Source: Tillus elongatus
Taxonomy: Eukaryota > Arthropoda > Insecta > Coleoptera > Cleridae
Direction of reading: 5' to 3'
Length of the DNA stretch: 64,000 bases
Assembly (NCBI GenBank): GCA_964006375.1
Contig: OZ023265.1
Location: 162,962,118 to 163,026,117, forward strand
Part shown: positions 12,946-24,560 of the stretch, in pieces
Position numbering within the stretch: position 1 is the first letter of the stretch
How the letters are laid out: every line of letters starts with the position of its first letter
Position numbers and translations under genes: made by a program
The notes under the pieces: generated by a model
The model's input: the letters and a program-made list of their open reading frames with translations, nothing else
Databases searched by the model: none
Told to the model about the DNA's origin: nothing

Positions 12946-13145
12946 ATAATATACATTCGCATGCTAAAATTAACGGCGCTTGAAACTTTGTCCTGATGTT
13001 AGGAAATAAATGGTCCAAGGCTGACATTACACAGTTCTTAGTTGATTGTAACCTAGAGCTGTGACAACATACTACCTGGTCCTGCACCGAGATGGCGTCC
13101 CTGTCGTATCTCACACAACGTTGTCCAGGCTGATAACCTGCGACA
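12946..13145 (-). other. Unrecognised open frame, 69 codons
   Basis: A minus-strand frame (12944-13153) begins MEVVAGYQPGQRCVRYDRDA and contains DHLFPNIRTKFQAPLIL. Base composition is richer in GC than the flanks. I do not recognise the protein. It could be a fragment of a transposon protein or a chance frame next to repeat C. Confidence 0.25.
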
Positions 13146-13421
13146 ACCTCCATTGTTTAGATTTTTATCTACGATTTATTTAAATAGCATAACAATACAT
13201 ATAACGTCATCTGTCTTTGTCCAACATTGTATATATTGCATTAGAGAATCTGAAGTGATGTCGAGGATTATTTTATTATTAATTTCGATTAACTTTATTT
13301 TCCTTTGATCAAACGACTTGAAAATTGGTACACAACAAGGTCTGTCTATGTTATTTTAAGTTGTAAATATTCGTTTCAATCACTTAGACAATTTGAGAGA
13401 TATTGCGTTTAAAAAAATATT

Positions 13422-13425
<4 letters not shown>
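13146..13425 (+). repeat. Repeat C, forward copy
   Basis: From ATTGTTTAGATTTTTATCTA through TTGTCCAACATTGTATATAT, CGAGGATTATTTTATTATTA and CAAACGACTTGAAAATTGGT to an A-rich end. It is the reverse complement of 21046-21335. No coding motif. It leads straight into a (TA)n tract. Confidence 0.7.
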
Positions 13426-13429
<4 letters not shown>

Positions 13430-13512
<83 letters not shown>

Positions 13513-13640
13513 TTTTAACTTACCATGGAAATGGGTTCCAGAGGCGCTAATTCGTGCTCATTTGAAGAAATTTTCCGAAAGTCTCAGTACGATACCTCTC
13601 TATTAGTGAATTTTCTTAATGAAAATTCACTAAAATGAAA
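13430..13640 (+). repeat. (TA)n core and hairpin end of modular repeat
   Basis: (TA)n at 13430-13508, then the CCATGGAAATGGGTTCCAGA segment and an almost perfect hairpin at ~13609-13637 in which TAGTGAATTTTC faces its own complement. After the hairpin, sequence differs from that beyond the same hairpin in most other copies, so the hairpin marks the end of the repeat. Confidence 0.7.
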
Positions 13641-14918
13641 ATATATGTACCTATGTATGGTTACATTTACATTTCAAGGGTTATGTGGCTTTGGCTTACT
13701 TACTTTTAATTTATAAGCATGTGAAAATAAGTCGTGGACTCAGGAGACGGCGAACTTGGGAGGACATTTAATAGAAAAATATCTGCGTACAGTTTAAGAT
13801 TCTGCTGTGGTGAAAACGAACAAGTTAGAAACAAAAACCCAAGTTTTGATTTACCACAGCATAATAATCTTACGGTGTGCTTTTACAGATCCCCTGCAAC
13901 TGTTATAACCATTTTGAAAGGATAGATTTTTCGGGTAGTATTACAGCATAATAGTTATGCTGTGGTAGTGAAGAACCAGCCATCTCAATTGCATTTTTTA
14001 ATCAATTTTTAGACGTTCCAAAAAGCGAAAGACATTCATATGAGTGTTGCAACAATGATGCAATTCAAGCGGCATCCGTTTCAGGGTATTGACGGCAACA
14101 AGCGCAACGAAACAAGACGCTAAACTTAGATTTATTGTCCAGTATTTGGTCACGGTCATTTCGAAAACCACAATATGTCGTCAACCAATCCTTCAGTCTC
14201 TTTTTTTCATGGGTCTCAACCCCGCCACCCGCTGCTCGTTCAACTGTTTTATGTTATTCTGACAGTCAGACACGTTGATTGCTTTTTTCCAATGGAAATG
14301 AACAGAAAGCAATTGACCTATTTCCAGCGACAAAAGAGTAATTGTAACGTCGGCCACTTTACAAAAGCTGGCGCGCTTCGTTCACTAGCCCATTGTTGCC
14401 TTGTAAATGTTAAATAAGATATTCCGTTAGCTGAAAGGAACAATACTAGGCGCGCGACACTTCACAAATGAAAAAACAGTCGACAGTCGAGGTGCAATAA
14501 GCATCTAGGAGACTCTTTACATGTGGAGGAGCACTTGAGAAACAAAAGACAGTCGGAATGACCGGAAGGCACATCGAGTGGAGCTGCAGTGCGTTCTAGG
14601 TGTAGAATGCACCCACCTACAGTTGGCAACACACCTTGAAGAAATACGGTCACAAAATAAATACGAGGTCTGCATTAAAATTAACGAGTGCTTTAAAATG
14701 TTTCAGGCTATTGTCAGCTGTAAATCATTGGCTGTTCGTCTCATTTCACGCAAACATACATTAAATAGTTAAAAGTTAGATAGATACATGGATTTATTTG
14801 TCATGAGCTGATACAATGTTCCAGATAGACACGTTAATAAAATACAAAAAACATTAGAATCAATAGGTAAAATATATACAATATATTCACACAAATTCAA
14901 ACAGTCACACATTATATA
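13641..14918. other. No gene recognised; several short frames
   Basis: Frames at 13734-13925, 14175-14417, 14462-14653 (-) and 14578-14772 have ordinary composition but no motif I can name. At ~13855-13895 lies the inverted partner of the palindromic segment at 3905-3960. Non-repetitive compared with its surroundings; I cannot exclude a small exon. Confidence 0.3.
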
Positions 14919-15285
14919 GAACCTCGGTGGTTCAGGGGTAAGAACGTGTGCCTCTGAACCTAAGGGTACTGGGTTCGATCCCAGGGTACTCCTTTCACTT
15001 TTTCAGTACAAACTGTAACATTAACATCAACCGAGGTTCTGGCATTATATTTGAGCAAGTTGAATGTCTGCACGTTCCGCCCTTCGGAGGGGGCGTAAAG
15101 CCGTCGGTCCCGTGTCCATACGATGTTGGGCACGTTAAAGATCCCTACCCTCCTTACAGAAAGGCAGGGGTTCGGCAAAATTTTCAGGATAGTGAGGTGA
15201 AACTGATCCCTGTCGTCGGTGATTGGCCATAGTTGCGGAAATAGGCCGACGTTAAAGAAACAAACACACACACACTATATCACTG
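14919..15285 (+). mobile_element. tRNA-derived SINE, family 1, copy 1
   Basis: The head has RNA polymerase III promoter boxes: TGGTTCAGGGGTAAGA (A-box region) and GGTTCGATCCC (B box), with T-arm CTGGG/CCCAG. The body includes GGGGGCGTAAAGCCGTCGGT, then CCCTACCCTCCTTACAGAAA, and the tail is CA-rich. A nearly identical copy is at 62479-62839, and a reversed 3' fragment at ~46938-47065. Possible target duplications are ACACATTATAT before and ACACACTATAT after (one mismatch). Open frames across it are artefacts. Confidence 0.85.
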
Positions 15286-15313
15286 TACAATCACAAATAA
15301 GACACACACAAAA

Positions 15314-15493
15314 TCTGCACGCAGAAACTGCGTTATGGTAGTGAATTTTCATAAAAATGTTTTTAATAGCAAATATGTGTTTTTTTTTAAAGAAAGCATA
15401 CATCAAATTTGCTTCCCAGTATAACCTGTATAGGCGAAACAATGTACCATATTTCATCGAAATAACTTTGTTGTTTGATAATGTACAAAAATT
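15314..15493 (+). repeat. MITE-like element M, left part
   Basis: Starts with an end related to GGACGCAGCAAGTGCGTTAT, followed by the M interior (AATAGCAAATATGTG, ACCATATTTCATC, AATAACTTTGTTGTTTG). It stops where the LINE copy begins at ~15494, so it was truncated by the LINE insertion or by a later rearrangement. Confidence 0.65.
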
Positions 15494-16660
15494 GCTCCTG
15501 TCCTGACTTGTCTGTTTCAAACATCTTATGATAGAGGCATATTCCCTAGTAACTGGAAAACTGCTCGAGTACAACCCGTCCCCAAGAAATGATATACAGC
15601 GCTTCCTAGCAACAACAGGCCTATTTCCCTCCTTTCAGTCGTCTCTAAAGTGATGGAAAAGTATATAAACACCGAACTACTAAAATGTCTTGAAAAACGC
15701 AGTCTAATCCACGACAGGCAGTATGGATTCAGTCAGCGTAGATCAACTGCCGACCTTCTTTCCTTTGCCACCCATTCTTGGAGCAAGTCTATGGAACTAC
15801 ACGGTGAATTCCAGATTGTCGCTCTAGACATATCCAAAGCTTCGACCAGGTCTGGCACGTAGAGCTGCTTAATAAACTTCCGGCTAATGGCCTACCACCA
15901 AAACTCTGTACCTGGACAGCAAATTTCCTCTCCAACTGGAGCATTTCTGTTGTCGTGGATGGCCATTCCTCTAAACTGTATCCAATTAATGCAGGACTTC
16001 CTCAAGGTTCAGCTTTAGCCCCTACTTTGTTTCTTCTCCACATCAATGACCTCCTGTCTAGCACATCCAACCCAGTTCACGGTTACGCGGATGACAGCAC
16101 CCTCCACTCAAATATACAATATTCTAAGCCTGTCTCCTTAGGCCAATTAGATGAGGATCGCAGACTCATTGAGGGTTCTGTCTCTGTGGATCTCCAAAAA
16201 AATATAGACTGGGGAAGTAGAAATCTTGTACAATTCAACTCCACCAAATATCAGTCTTGCTTTCTATCTCACAAGAGATATACCAGCCCTAGACCCATCA
16301 CAATGAACAACAACCAAGTTATTCAAAGTAATGAGTCCTTTTCACTTGTTGGCATTTCTGTGGATCGAAATCTCAATTGGCACCAACATGTCACATCAAT
16401 TGCAGAAGCAGCTACTAAGAAATTAGGTTTCCTCTTCCGAGCTCGCAAATACTTTTCACCAGCTAATCTCTATACCTTATATACTTCACAAATAAGGCCA
16501 AACCTCGAATACTGCTTCCACATCTTTGGTGCCGCTGCCGCTTCTAAGCTCGCTATCCTGGACTCCATTCAGAAGAGAGCTATACGTCTCATCGGTGACC
16601 CTACCCTCACCCAAAGGCTGCCATCCCTTGCCCACCGACGTGCTGTTGGTGACCTCGTTC

Positions 16661-16724
<64 letters not shown>

Positions 16725-17030
16725 GCACGGGCACTGCTCAGAGGAGCTTTCGTCCATAGTTCCTCCACCTGCTGCCCACAACAGATCTACCAGGGGAACA
16801 GAGCGAATGCACCCTTTTACTGTCCAGGTCACCAGACATAGAACATCTTGTTATGCCCGCTCTTTTGTCCCGAGGACTTCCAAGTTGTGGAATTCCTTGC
16901 CGGCACATGTTTTTCCTTCTCCTCCGAACCTCCAAAGCTTCAAGTCCAAAATTAACAAGTTGCCTCTTTCCTCCTTGTCGACACCCACGGCGATAGTATT
17001 TAGGCTGTAAGCCCTCGTGGTGTGTTGTTG
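15494..17030 (+). pseudogene. CR1/Jockey-like LINE copy 1, 5'-truncated
   Basis: Encodes the reverse transcriptase C-terminal two thirds: QYGFSQRRSTADLLSF, ALDISKA, LPQGSALAPTLFLLHINDLL and the catalytic YADDSTLHS box, then the thumb and a C-terminal domain (RAIRLIGDPTLTQRLPSLAH, LWNSLPAHVFPSPPNLQ). Part 1 is the frame 15650-15862; one base missing at ~15847 relative to copy 3 shifts to the frame 15955-17010, which is then open to the stop. About 55 bp of (TA)n at 16666-16721 sits inside the frame and adds an Ile-Tyr run without breaking it. The element ends at GTAAGCCCTCGTGGTGTGTT plus a short A-rich tail. No endonuclease region is left. Assignment to the CR1/Jockey group is by motif only. 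Confidence 0.8.
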
Positions 17031-17040
17031 AAATATAAGA

Positions 17041-17047
17041 AAAAAAC

Positions 17048-17121
<74 letters not shown>

Positions 17122-17228
17122 ATATAAAAATGGTAACGGACTTTGCTTTTGGGTTTTAGGGACCAAAATTCGCGCTCATCTGAAGAAATTGTTTCAAAAG
17201 CTTTTCATCGTGACCTCTCTATTAGCGA
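17041..17228 (+). repeat. (TA)n core and hairpin-side flank
   Basis: (TA)n at 17052-17118, then ACATATAAAAATGGTAACGG and the TTCGCGCTCATCTGAAGAAA segment of the modular repeat, ending at CTCTCTATTAGCGAATA. The hairpin itself is missing because a LINE fragment follows. Confidence 0.65.
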
Positions 17229-17520
17229 ATAAAAAATCAGGTTAGAAGTAAATGGGTTCTGAACGAGCGTAAAACTGAAATGTATATTGCAAGTAAATAT
17301 AAAGGTAGCGTACTGAAAATGTTTAATCATATAGAACGTATGTATGATAGAATGACAGGTAGAATTTATAGAGGGCTTATGGGTGGTAAAAGTGGCCACG
17401 GGAAGCTCTGGAAAGCTTGGATGTCCGATGTAAGCGATACATTAGAAAAGAAAATACCATTAGCTCGCATTAAATAATCATATAAATGCATAAAAAACAA
17501 GGATACTAGATCAAAATAGA
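17229..17520 (+). pseudogene. RTE/related LINE C-terminal fragment
   Basis: The frame 17280-17477 reads KYKGSVLKMFNHIERMYDRM, then GRIYRGLMGGKSGHGKLWKAW and DVSDTLEKK. This matches the pattern at the C-terminus of many insect non-LTR ORFs (xLRWFGHVERM...RVYRGxxxGxxGRGRPxxxW). The bases before the Met also read as coding (RSKWVLNERKTE). No reverse transcriptase domain is present, and the fragment is open only over ~80 codons. Confidence 0.6.
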
Positions 17521-17754
17521 AGTGCATCGAGAAATATTGTTATGAAATAGCATAGGGTCTGTGATTGACCTACCTCTTTATGGGGATAACATTAATGTTA
17601 GGAGCAATTATAGTGTGAAATTTAATAGTAGTGTTTTATTTTTTTTATTAAGTGCAAGAAACAAACAATTTTTATTCACACTTTATAAACATGCTACTTA
17701 AATGGGATCGATTTATTTTCATGTCTAATTTATGATAACTGGAAACTTCACCCT
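17521..17754. other. No gene seen
   Basis: AT-rich spacer with no recognised motif. Confidence 0.4.
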
Positions 17755-18235
17755 CTGTAAAAAGAAAAAAGTCTGGACGCAGCAAGTGCGTTATGGTAGC
17801 GATTTTCTTTAAAATGTTTTTAATAGCAAATGTCTTTCTTTGATGAAAGCAGGCATCAAACGTGGCTGCCTATATAGTAGAAATAATGTACCATATTTCA
17901 TCAAAATAACTTTATTGTTTGAAAATATTTAAGATTTTTCAAAAGTCTGGATGCAGCAAGTTTGTTATGGAAGTGAATTTCCATAAAAATGTTTTAATAG
18001 CAAATGCGAGCAGGCATGAATCTGATTACTGGTATAGCCTATGTAGTAGCAACAATGTACTATATTTTATCAAAATTACTTATGGTTTGAAAATAAACAA
18101 AAATTTTCCGAAAATAAACTCAAATGTTGGTTTCCTAACCAACAAAGCTTACGTTAATAGCAAATTGAGTTATTGAAATTTAAAGGATTTAATGAAAATT
18201 CGCTACCAAAACGCACTTACTGCGTCCAGACTTTT
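17755..18235. repeat. MITE-like element M with a duplicated left end
   Basis: Two forward ends (GTCTGGACGCAGCAAGTGCG at ~17772 and GTCTGGATGCAGCAAGTTTG at ~17943) each lead into the M interior, and one inverted right end is at ~18195-18232. The left 170 bp is thus present twice in tandem. The flanks on both sides read AAAGTCTGG and its complement. Confidence 0.6.
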
Positions 18236-18875
18236 TTCTTACGCATCATATTTCGATAAAAAATGCAAAAATGCATTAACGAATTTGTTCTACGAAAATT
18301 AGCTAAAAATTATAGACCGTTAAACCATAAACTTCACTAAACCTATAGCGAAACCATCAACTTACCTAAACCGACAGCCAAACCATCAGAGAAAGTGTCT
18401 ATTTGAAATGAATTTTCTGTAAACATTTTAGTAAAATGAAGGGCAATGACGGTTGAATCTGAAACTTAGGGGTTCGCAAAACAATCTTCTTGCAACGTTT
18501 TCTTTTCCTTATCCGTATTTGTTTCACGTTCTTTCCCTAAACATTGCAAATTTTGACGTTTCAAATTGCGAGTTTGACGTTTTGAGGAAAACTGCAAAAT
18601 GTGTTTTTATCTGCCCATAACTTCTTTATCTTTAAAGCTAGAGACGCAAATTTTGGACAGGGTTCACTCTGTATAATAGAAACACGCGTGCCAAATTTGG
18701 TTGCCCTTACTTAGTTATTTCCGGAGATATAAAATTTTTTAGAAAGAAAACACGACATTTTCCGGAAAAACCTGGTCCGATTTTCCTGGATAACGAACTT
18801 ATCCAAGCCACTTGCAAAAGTAATGTACTGACCAAATTTGATCAAGATCGGTCCTTTATTTTATGAGTTATCGGT

Positions 18876-18960
<85 letters not shown>
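18236..18960 (+). repeat. Long body and (TA)n core of modular repeat
   Basis: Directly adjoins the right end of element M. The long body reads in reverse relative to 11488-12300, through TTCCGGAGATATAAAA, to TTATCGGTCGGATATATA and the (TA)n tract (18879-18958). The segment that is open in other copies has one stop here (after CFANP). Beyond the tract the usual hairpin-side flank is missing. Confidence 0.65.
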
Positions 18961-18962
<2 letters not shown>

Positions 18963-19769
18963 ACAGATCTCCTCATTACCGAATTTCTTTTAATTCGCTA
19001 AAAAATATAATGTACTCCAATAAATTTCCTTTGTCGTTCTATATATAACTGTATGCAGAATTCGTTTTGAAAATAAAAACTTTCATCCGTATGCCATCAA
19101 AAGAAACCTTAAATATGTAGGCTACAGAAAAAAAATTAAATCCTTTATGAGTGAAATGTACCATTACACTCGCAAAAGATTGCAGATATAATCTGACTTG
19201 CCAAAAGCTGATAATTTATAGTGTTCCGCACTACTGGTCACATTCTACAAGAGATCAGAAGCGCCTAAAAAATTAATAAGACACAATGGCAACATCGCCG
19301 AGTCGTTTGCCTTTTGCCCATTGAACGAATTCATTTCTCGAATGTCTGATGTCTGATGTCTTCCTCTCCCGTCTTATTCCATCCAGATAGACTCTCCTGA
19401 TGGGATCCCCGTTCTCTGGCGGATTAAAAAACGCTACCGCACTTTGTGCCATGCCAAAATAAAGAGGAAGGCATGTAAGGATATGGATTTTTTCATTACC
19501 GAGTGGAAGCCTGTGCATGACACAGGAAAAAATTATATTTGAATACAATGAGATGCGCTCGCGTGTATGCTGGGCGGCTGCTTGCCTGGATAACAGAAGA
19601 GATGCTGGCAGATAGGAAAAGAAAGTCATCCAGGGCCGTAATAAGGGCAGTAAGATATTATACAAGATATGAAACAATGCCAGAAAATCTCACGCGGTGC
19701 CAAGGAGCTCAGCATGGGAACAAAAAATAATAATTTAAAACAAATTAGGAAGACTTTCACATACATTTA
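18961..19769. other. No gene identified; 134-codon minus-strand frame
   Basis: A minus-strand frame at 19273-19677 and an overlapping + frame at 19539-19730 lie in DNA with higher GC than the flanks. The minus-strand product contains QSAVAFFNPPENGDPIRRVY and RKTSDIRHSRNEFVQWAKGK. I do not recognise either product. It may be a fragment of an unidentified element or of a host exon. Confidence 0.3.
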
Positions 19770-19773
19770 TTAA

Positions 19774-21045
19774 CCCTTAACCGGCGTAGCCAGAAATTTT
19801 AACACCCAGTGCGTTGCGGAGTCCTTGGGACTCCAAAATAAAAAAGGTGTTTTTGTTTCAATGTTATTGAAAAAACTGCTTGGTTTTTGTTGTATAAATA
19901 ATCAAAGACATGTAAGAAAACAACATTTATATTTATAACCAACTGAGTAACAAACTAAAGCAAAGAAAATGTAGGACAAAAATACTGTGTTTTTTTTTAA
20001 CAACAATTAACGTTACTACTCTTAGTTTCTTGAAAAGTGTAAAATTAAAAATGTTCGTATTAAAAACATGTTTACTAAGGTCCAAACTACAAAAAAAGAG
20101 ATTAAAGTAACTTCTTAATTAAAAAAGTAAAAAACTGACATTGGTTTAAAAACGCCTACTATAAAAAATCATAAATTTAGGAGTCTTCTAAATTTTCAAC
20201 ACATATTTTTTAGAGCATTGCAAACAAATAGGTTTTGCATTCAACACATAGATAAACAGTTTTTCTTTTTAATTTTGGGTCACAGATGGAACAATACTTC
20301 CTCTGATTTCTAGGCAACACTTCTTGAGCATCAGCTGGTGCCTTAGGTGCCAGCTTCAAAATTCTGCAAATACCTGCTTTTAGCTCTCTTGGTAAATTTG
20401 TTTTCTGAGATCTTTTACGAAGGAGCGGTTCATATTGTTGTTTGGCCAATAATTTTTAAAAATCGAGTCTGTCTAGCTGATTTGCGTTGGCACAAGACTG
20501 ATGGATGATATATGCATTTATTGAACACATACCCACAAATCTATAAAACAGAGCCATAGGCCAACGTTGTGTTCTTCTGCTAAAGCAATATTTACTGCAT
20601 TTTTCTTCTACAGCATGCACTCCAGATTTTGTATTATTATAATAGGGAGTAATTTCAGGCAAACCGTTATCACCCTGTATGCAGTGATGCATCGAAGAAA
20701 TCATGACAACAGCTTTGTTTTTCTTTGGTACTCTAGAAATCAATGTTTTATTACTTGTAAAGCCATACAATGTAGATCCCACCTGTCTTGTTTTGAGGGT
20801 AAAAATTCCTTGGGCATTTCCCGGTTTTTTTTTTCATAGTTCCAACGTAAATAAGTTTATTTTTGATGAGATAGTCTATAAGCTCTATTGAAGAGTACCA
20901 ATTATCAGCGGTAATGTTTCTGTTGCTTCCAAATATAGGCTTACAAAGACGAATAACAGCCTGTGTTGGAATAGTGAACCGTTTTTCTTCATCTGTAACA
21001 TCTTTTAATGAATCAGATCTTGCCCAATTTTTTTTAACAAAAAAT
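19774..21045 (-). pseudogene. piggyBac-like transposase, 3' portion, broken
   Basis: A TTAA at 19770-19773 is followed by CCCTTAACCGGCGTAGCC, a piggyBac-type terminal repeat, and by the small palindrome GGAGTCCTTGGGACTCC. The minus strand encodes pieces of a piggyBac transposase: a segment reading NITADNWYSSIELIDYLIKN (~20880-20940), then the frame 20456-20782, then 20210-20449, which ends in a cysteine-rich tail (CSICDPKLKRKTVYLCVEC) typical of the family's C-terminal zinc-binding domain. Frameshifts separate the pieces. The 5' half and the second terminal repeat are missing. The element is dead. Confidence 0.75.
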
Positions 21046-21335
21046 TTAAAAATATTTTTTAAAACACAATATCTTTCAAATTGTTTAAGTGATTAACACG
21101 AAAATTTACAAGTTAAAAGAACATAGATAGACGTGGTTGTGTACCAATTTTCAAGTCTTTTGATCAAAGAAAAATAAAGCTATTCGAATTTAATATTAAA
21201 ATAATCCTCGACATCACTTTAAATTATGTAATGCAATATCTACAATGTTGGACAAAGACAGATGACATTACCTGTAGTGCTATACTATTTAAATAAATCG
21301 TAGATAAAAATCTAAACAATGGAAGTTACAATCAT
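21046..21335 (-). repeat. Repeat C, inverted copy
   Basis: Reverse complement of 13146-13425, sharing ATTGTAGATATTGCATTAC-type, TAATCCTCGACATCACTT and AAATCGTAGATAAAAATCTA landmarks. It directly follows the truncated 5' side of the piggyBac remnant. Confidence 0.65.
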
Positions 21336-21624
21336 TGCAAGATGTCAAAATGTTGTTGTTTCTTACCGGGGTTGCCAGATCTTTAGAAATTTCATATAGT
21401 TAAACCTTTCATGTATAAAAATCTCAAATTTTCACAACTTCTGATAATAAAGAAAACATTTTATCAGTTAGTTAAAAAATACCGTAATCCATAGCTGTAT
21501 TTAATATCTGAAAAATTTCAAATTACCCATTTGTCATGATTTTTAACTTATCGCTCTAATCCTAACTTATTCTTACCGACACCGTTCTTCTTTGTCGTCT
21601 TTTTCTCCTTCTTCCGCTTCTTCC
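21336..21624. other. No gene seen; TC-rich end
   Basis: The last ~60 bases are rich in CTT/TTC and lead into the fold-back element. Confidence 0.4.
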
Positions 21625-21870
21625 CGTTCCTCTTCTTCTTCTTTGTTTATGACGTCTGTTTCTACCAATCTAAATTTCCAATTTGATATTGACAATTGAC
21701 AAATGACAGCTGAGCTCCACCACGAACATGAACGTTCAGTCTAACAACGTTCGTGCGTTCGTGCTGGAGCTCAGCTATTATTTGTCAATTGTCAATATCA
21801 AATTGAAAATTTGGGTTAGTAGAAACAGACGCCATAAACAAAGAAGAAGAAAAAGAAATTGGAAATTAAG
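21625..21870. repeat. Fold-back (snap-back) element
   Basis: Left arm ~21632-21725 and right arm ~21757-21855 are inverted copies: TTTGTTTATGACGTCTGTTT faces AAACAGACGCCATAAACAAA, and ATTTGATATTGACAATTGAC faces GTCAATTGTCAATATCAAAT. The arms are ~95 bp with few mismatches, around a ~30-bp centre with AACGTTC-type repeats. It is non-coding. It resembles fold-back MITEs; no target duplication was resolved. Confidence 0.75.
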
Positions 21871-21939
21871 CCTCAAATTTAGGTGACAGGACACAATTAG
21901 TAGAGAGATATGATAATGCGGCTACCCATTTTTACACTG

Positions 21940-22400
21940 TCACGCGAGATAAATAGACCACATACAATAGACCATTATTACAACAAGTAACCTTCCCAGA
22001 GCAGGATAGCTGAGTCATCAGGAATATAGAAGGCACCTACAAATCAGCAAGATAGGATACACCTTGGGAACGACGTAATAGAGTGAATCTCAGACCTGGG
22101 AAACTGTGTTAGCTAAACTGAAAGTCACCTCGGGAGAACAATAGTGCCACGTCTGGGGGACATGTTATAAATAGACGGCTCGCCTTCAGCGAGGCGTTCA
22201 TTCTTGTTTCTAACTTAAGACTCTGCACATCGTGTGCTAACATTTATATATCACACTTCTGTTGATATTCGTATTTGTCTTTATTTTTATATTGTAATTT
22301 TATATTAAGTATTAATTGTGTAAATCAGTAAATAATTTGTTTAGAAAATTCAAACATCTGAACCGTAAAGTTAGGTCACGCATGCGACATGGGGTGAGTA
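21940..22400 (+). promoter_or_regulatory. Possible solo LTR / TATA promoter
   Basis: A TATA-like TTATAAATAGAC lies at ~22165, followed ~25-35 bp downstream by GAGGCGTTCATTCTTG, in a GC-richer island surrounded by AT-rich DNA. This layout is like the promoter part of an insect Ty3/gypsy-type LTR. I could not fix the ends, and no primer-binding site or coding part adjoins. It could also be an ordinary host promoter. Confidence 0.3.
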
Positions 22401-23580
22401 CTACAGTACTATATTATTTTCAAATAAATTATACATCGTATTTTACATAAAAGCGAGGCTTGTGCATGCACATAATACAATTTCGAATAAAAATGCCAAG
22501 ATAACGATAGTATAGTCGCAACATAATAATATTATGCTAATGCTGCGGTACAGTGAGTTTGACGTTTCATCACATCTCGAAACCTCTTAACAAATTATTA
22601 AACTGTTGTTTTTATTAGATTTTATAAATGTATTTTCCTAATTTTTGTGTGCATACAGTTAGGAGTAATTTTTTATGATCAGAATACTACTGTGACATGA
22701 TGATGAAATCAATTATTTGACTGTTAACGCGCTCTAAATAACTTTTTACTTTTCAATTGTTGCCACAATGATAATTACCCCCCCCCCCCTCCAAATTATG
22801 CTTATCTTGTGCTTATATATGTTATACAAAAAAAGTGAACATATTCACTTTAGTGCTGTATTCTATATTATCTGAAAAAGACATAGGCAACGAAGTGGAA
22901 CTTAATTTCGGTAAATTTGCAGTTTACTGCACGACAGGTTTTAAGAAAAAAAATTTCTAAAATATGCTTAGAACTCCTCTTGGATGCACAAGCCACAAGA
23001 CAAATTTGTTTCGAACAACCCCCAAGCAAGTTAAGGGACCAAGAATGAAAATGGATGCTGGGCGGGGAGGAAATATGAGCGGAAAATACTTACAAAAACC
23101 ACTTAGTCGGACTTTGAAAATATGGGTTTTTCACATTTTGCAGCAATACCTCCTTTAAACCCTGTCTACCCCGCATAACACCCCAGGTTCCGTAAATTTC
23201 TTTGGGGTTGCTCCCAATAATTTTTTCTTGTGCTTTATGCTTTGAAGGTTATATGCATGCACAAGGGGAATTACGACCCCCCGTGTTTTTGGTTCTTCGT
23301 CCTGCGGGCTCTTCTGCCCCTTCTGCATGCATACAATCACCCTCAATGAATGAACCACAGGAATTTTTTTATGTTCAGCTTTCCAGTGTATTTTTTGTTG
23401 AGTAGATTTCCTGTTTATCAATTTCTTTGAGTTTTGTATCCAAATTACTGTATAAATATTTATGCTAGAGATCATGTTTTTGTTTGCCCTTCTCTACCTT
23501 ATTTTTTACTGTTCCTAGTTAAATAAACTATTTTTTTATAATTTTTAATATAAGGCTACATCACTAATATATTATGTATT
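22401..23580. other. No gene recognised
   Basis: Includes a run of C at ~22780-22791 and overlapping short frames at 22964-23475 on both strands without identifiable motifs. Confidence 0.35.
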
Positions 23581-23587
23581 ATTCCTA

Positions 23588-23630
23588 TGAAAATTCACTA
23601 CCACAATGCACTTGCTGCGTCCCGAACTTT
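23588..23630 (-). repeat. Isolated GGACGCAG inverted end
   Basis: The complement of GGACGCAGCAAGTGCATTGT, preceded by the TATGAAAATTCAC hairpin-side bases. It is a solitary remnant of element M, G or the modular repeat. Confidence 0.6.
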
Positions 23631-24548
23631 TTATTAGGTATTCGAAAGGAACTGCCGCTTTTGTACAACTTTTCAACTACTTAGCTTTTATAGCGTATAC
23701 ATGAAAATTTAACAATCAACCCAGCGTAATAGATATAATACGGTTCTGTTGAAGAAACATATAGTCATCTGGTTTATAACAAGCAGAAGGAGGATGAGAT
23801 GGGAGAAGAGAGTTTAACAGACCTCCAGGAGTCGTTCAAACAAGCTACAAGTCACCCCCGGGGCCTACACAATTCCGTATAACCGACAGGGCACTTTTGT
23901 ATGCATAATAGATTTTTATAACCGTAATTTTTTGGAGGCATATAGTTGAGTAAGTAATTGAATTTTTCAGTGTTTAGCTACATCCAGTAATAAGTATGTA
24001 TTCGCAACATAAAATACTAACGTATATCTATCCATCTGTTTGTACATTATTTAATACAATGAATTCGTGATGTTCACGTACATTTGAGAACTTGGACCTT
24101 TAGAATCATACCGCGCGTACACCGGATCCAACATTTGAGTAGGTTATTGTTTAGTTCGCTGAACGCTAAAAGTTGATTTGCGTTGACTCTCGGCTATTGG
24201 AACTTTTATAGGGCACTCAGATTATTTCTTGAATAAACGGTGAGTTCTAACCTTACTTTTTATACAAATGTCAGTTTACATGGCGGATATTGACTGCGAT
24301 GACCAAGTCTTGTGATTTAACATTTCAACTTGTTTTGTTCCACCTGAACATAACAAAATATACGTTGCAAGTCAACGGTTGTGTCGGCTAAACACGCTCA
24401 ATGACTGTAGTTGTTTTAAATTAAACGGTTCCACATCAAATATAGTTTCTTAGTTTTACCTTTTCGGTATCATCAAAAGAAAATGTTATTGTGCCTGCTA
24501 ATGTAAATGCTAAATCAGTTGCAGAGAAGATATGCTATCGTCAAGTCA
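23631..24548. other. No gene seen
   Basis: AT-rich, with no long frame and no repeat matched. Confidence 0.4.
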
Positions 24549-24560
24549 AGTAGTAGTAGC

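Noticed and set aside
14919..14992. tRNA gene at the head of SINE family 1
   Set aside because: Same reasoning: a second near-identical copy with body, tail and target duplication shows a SINE.
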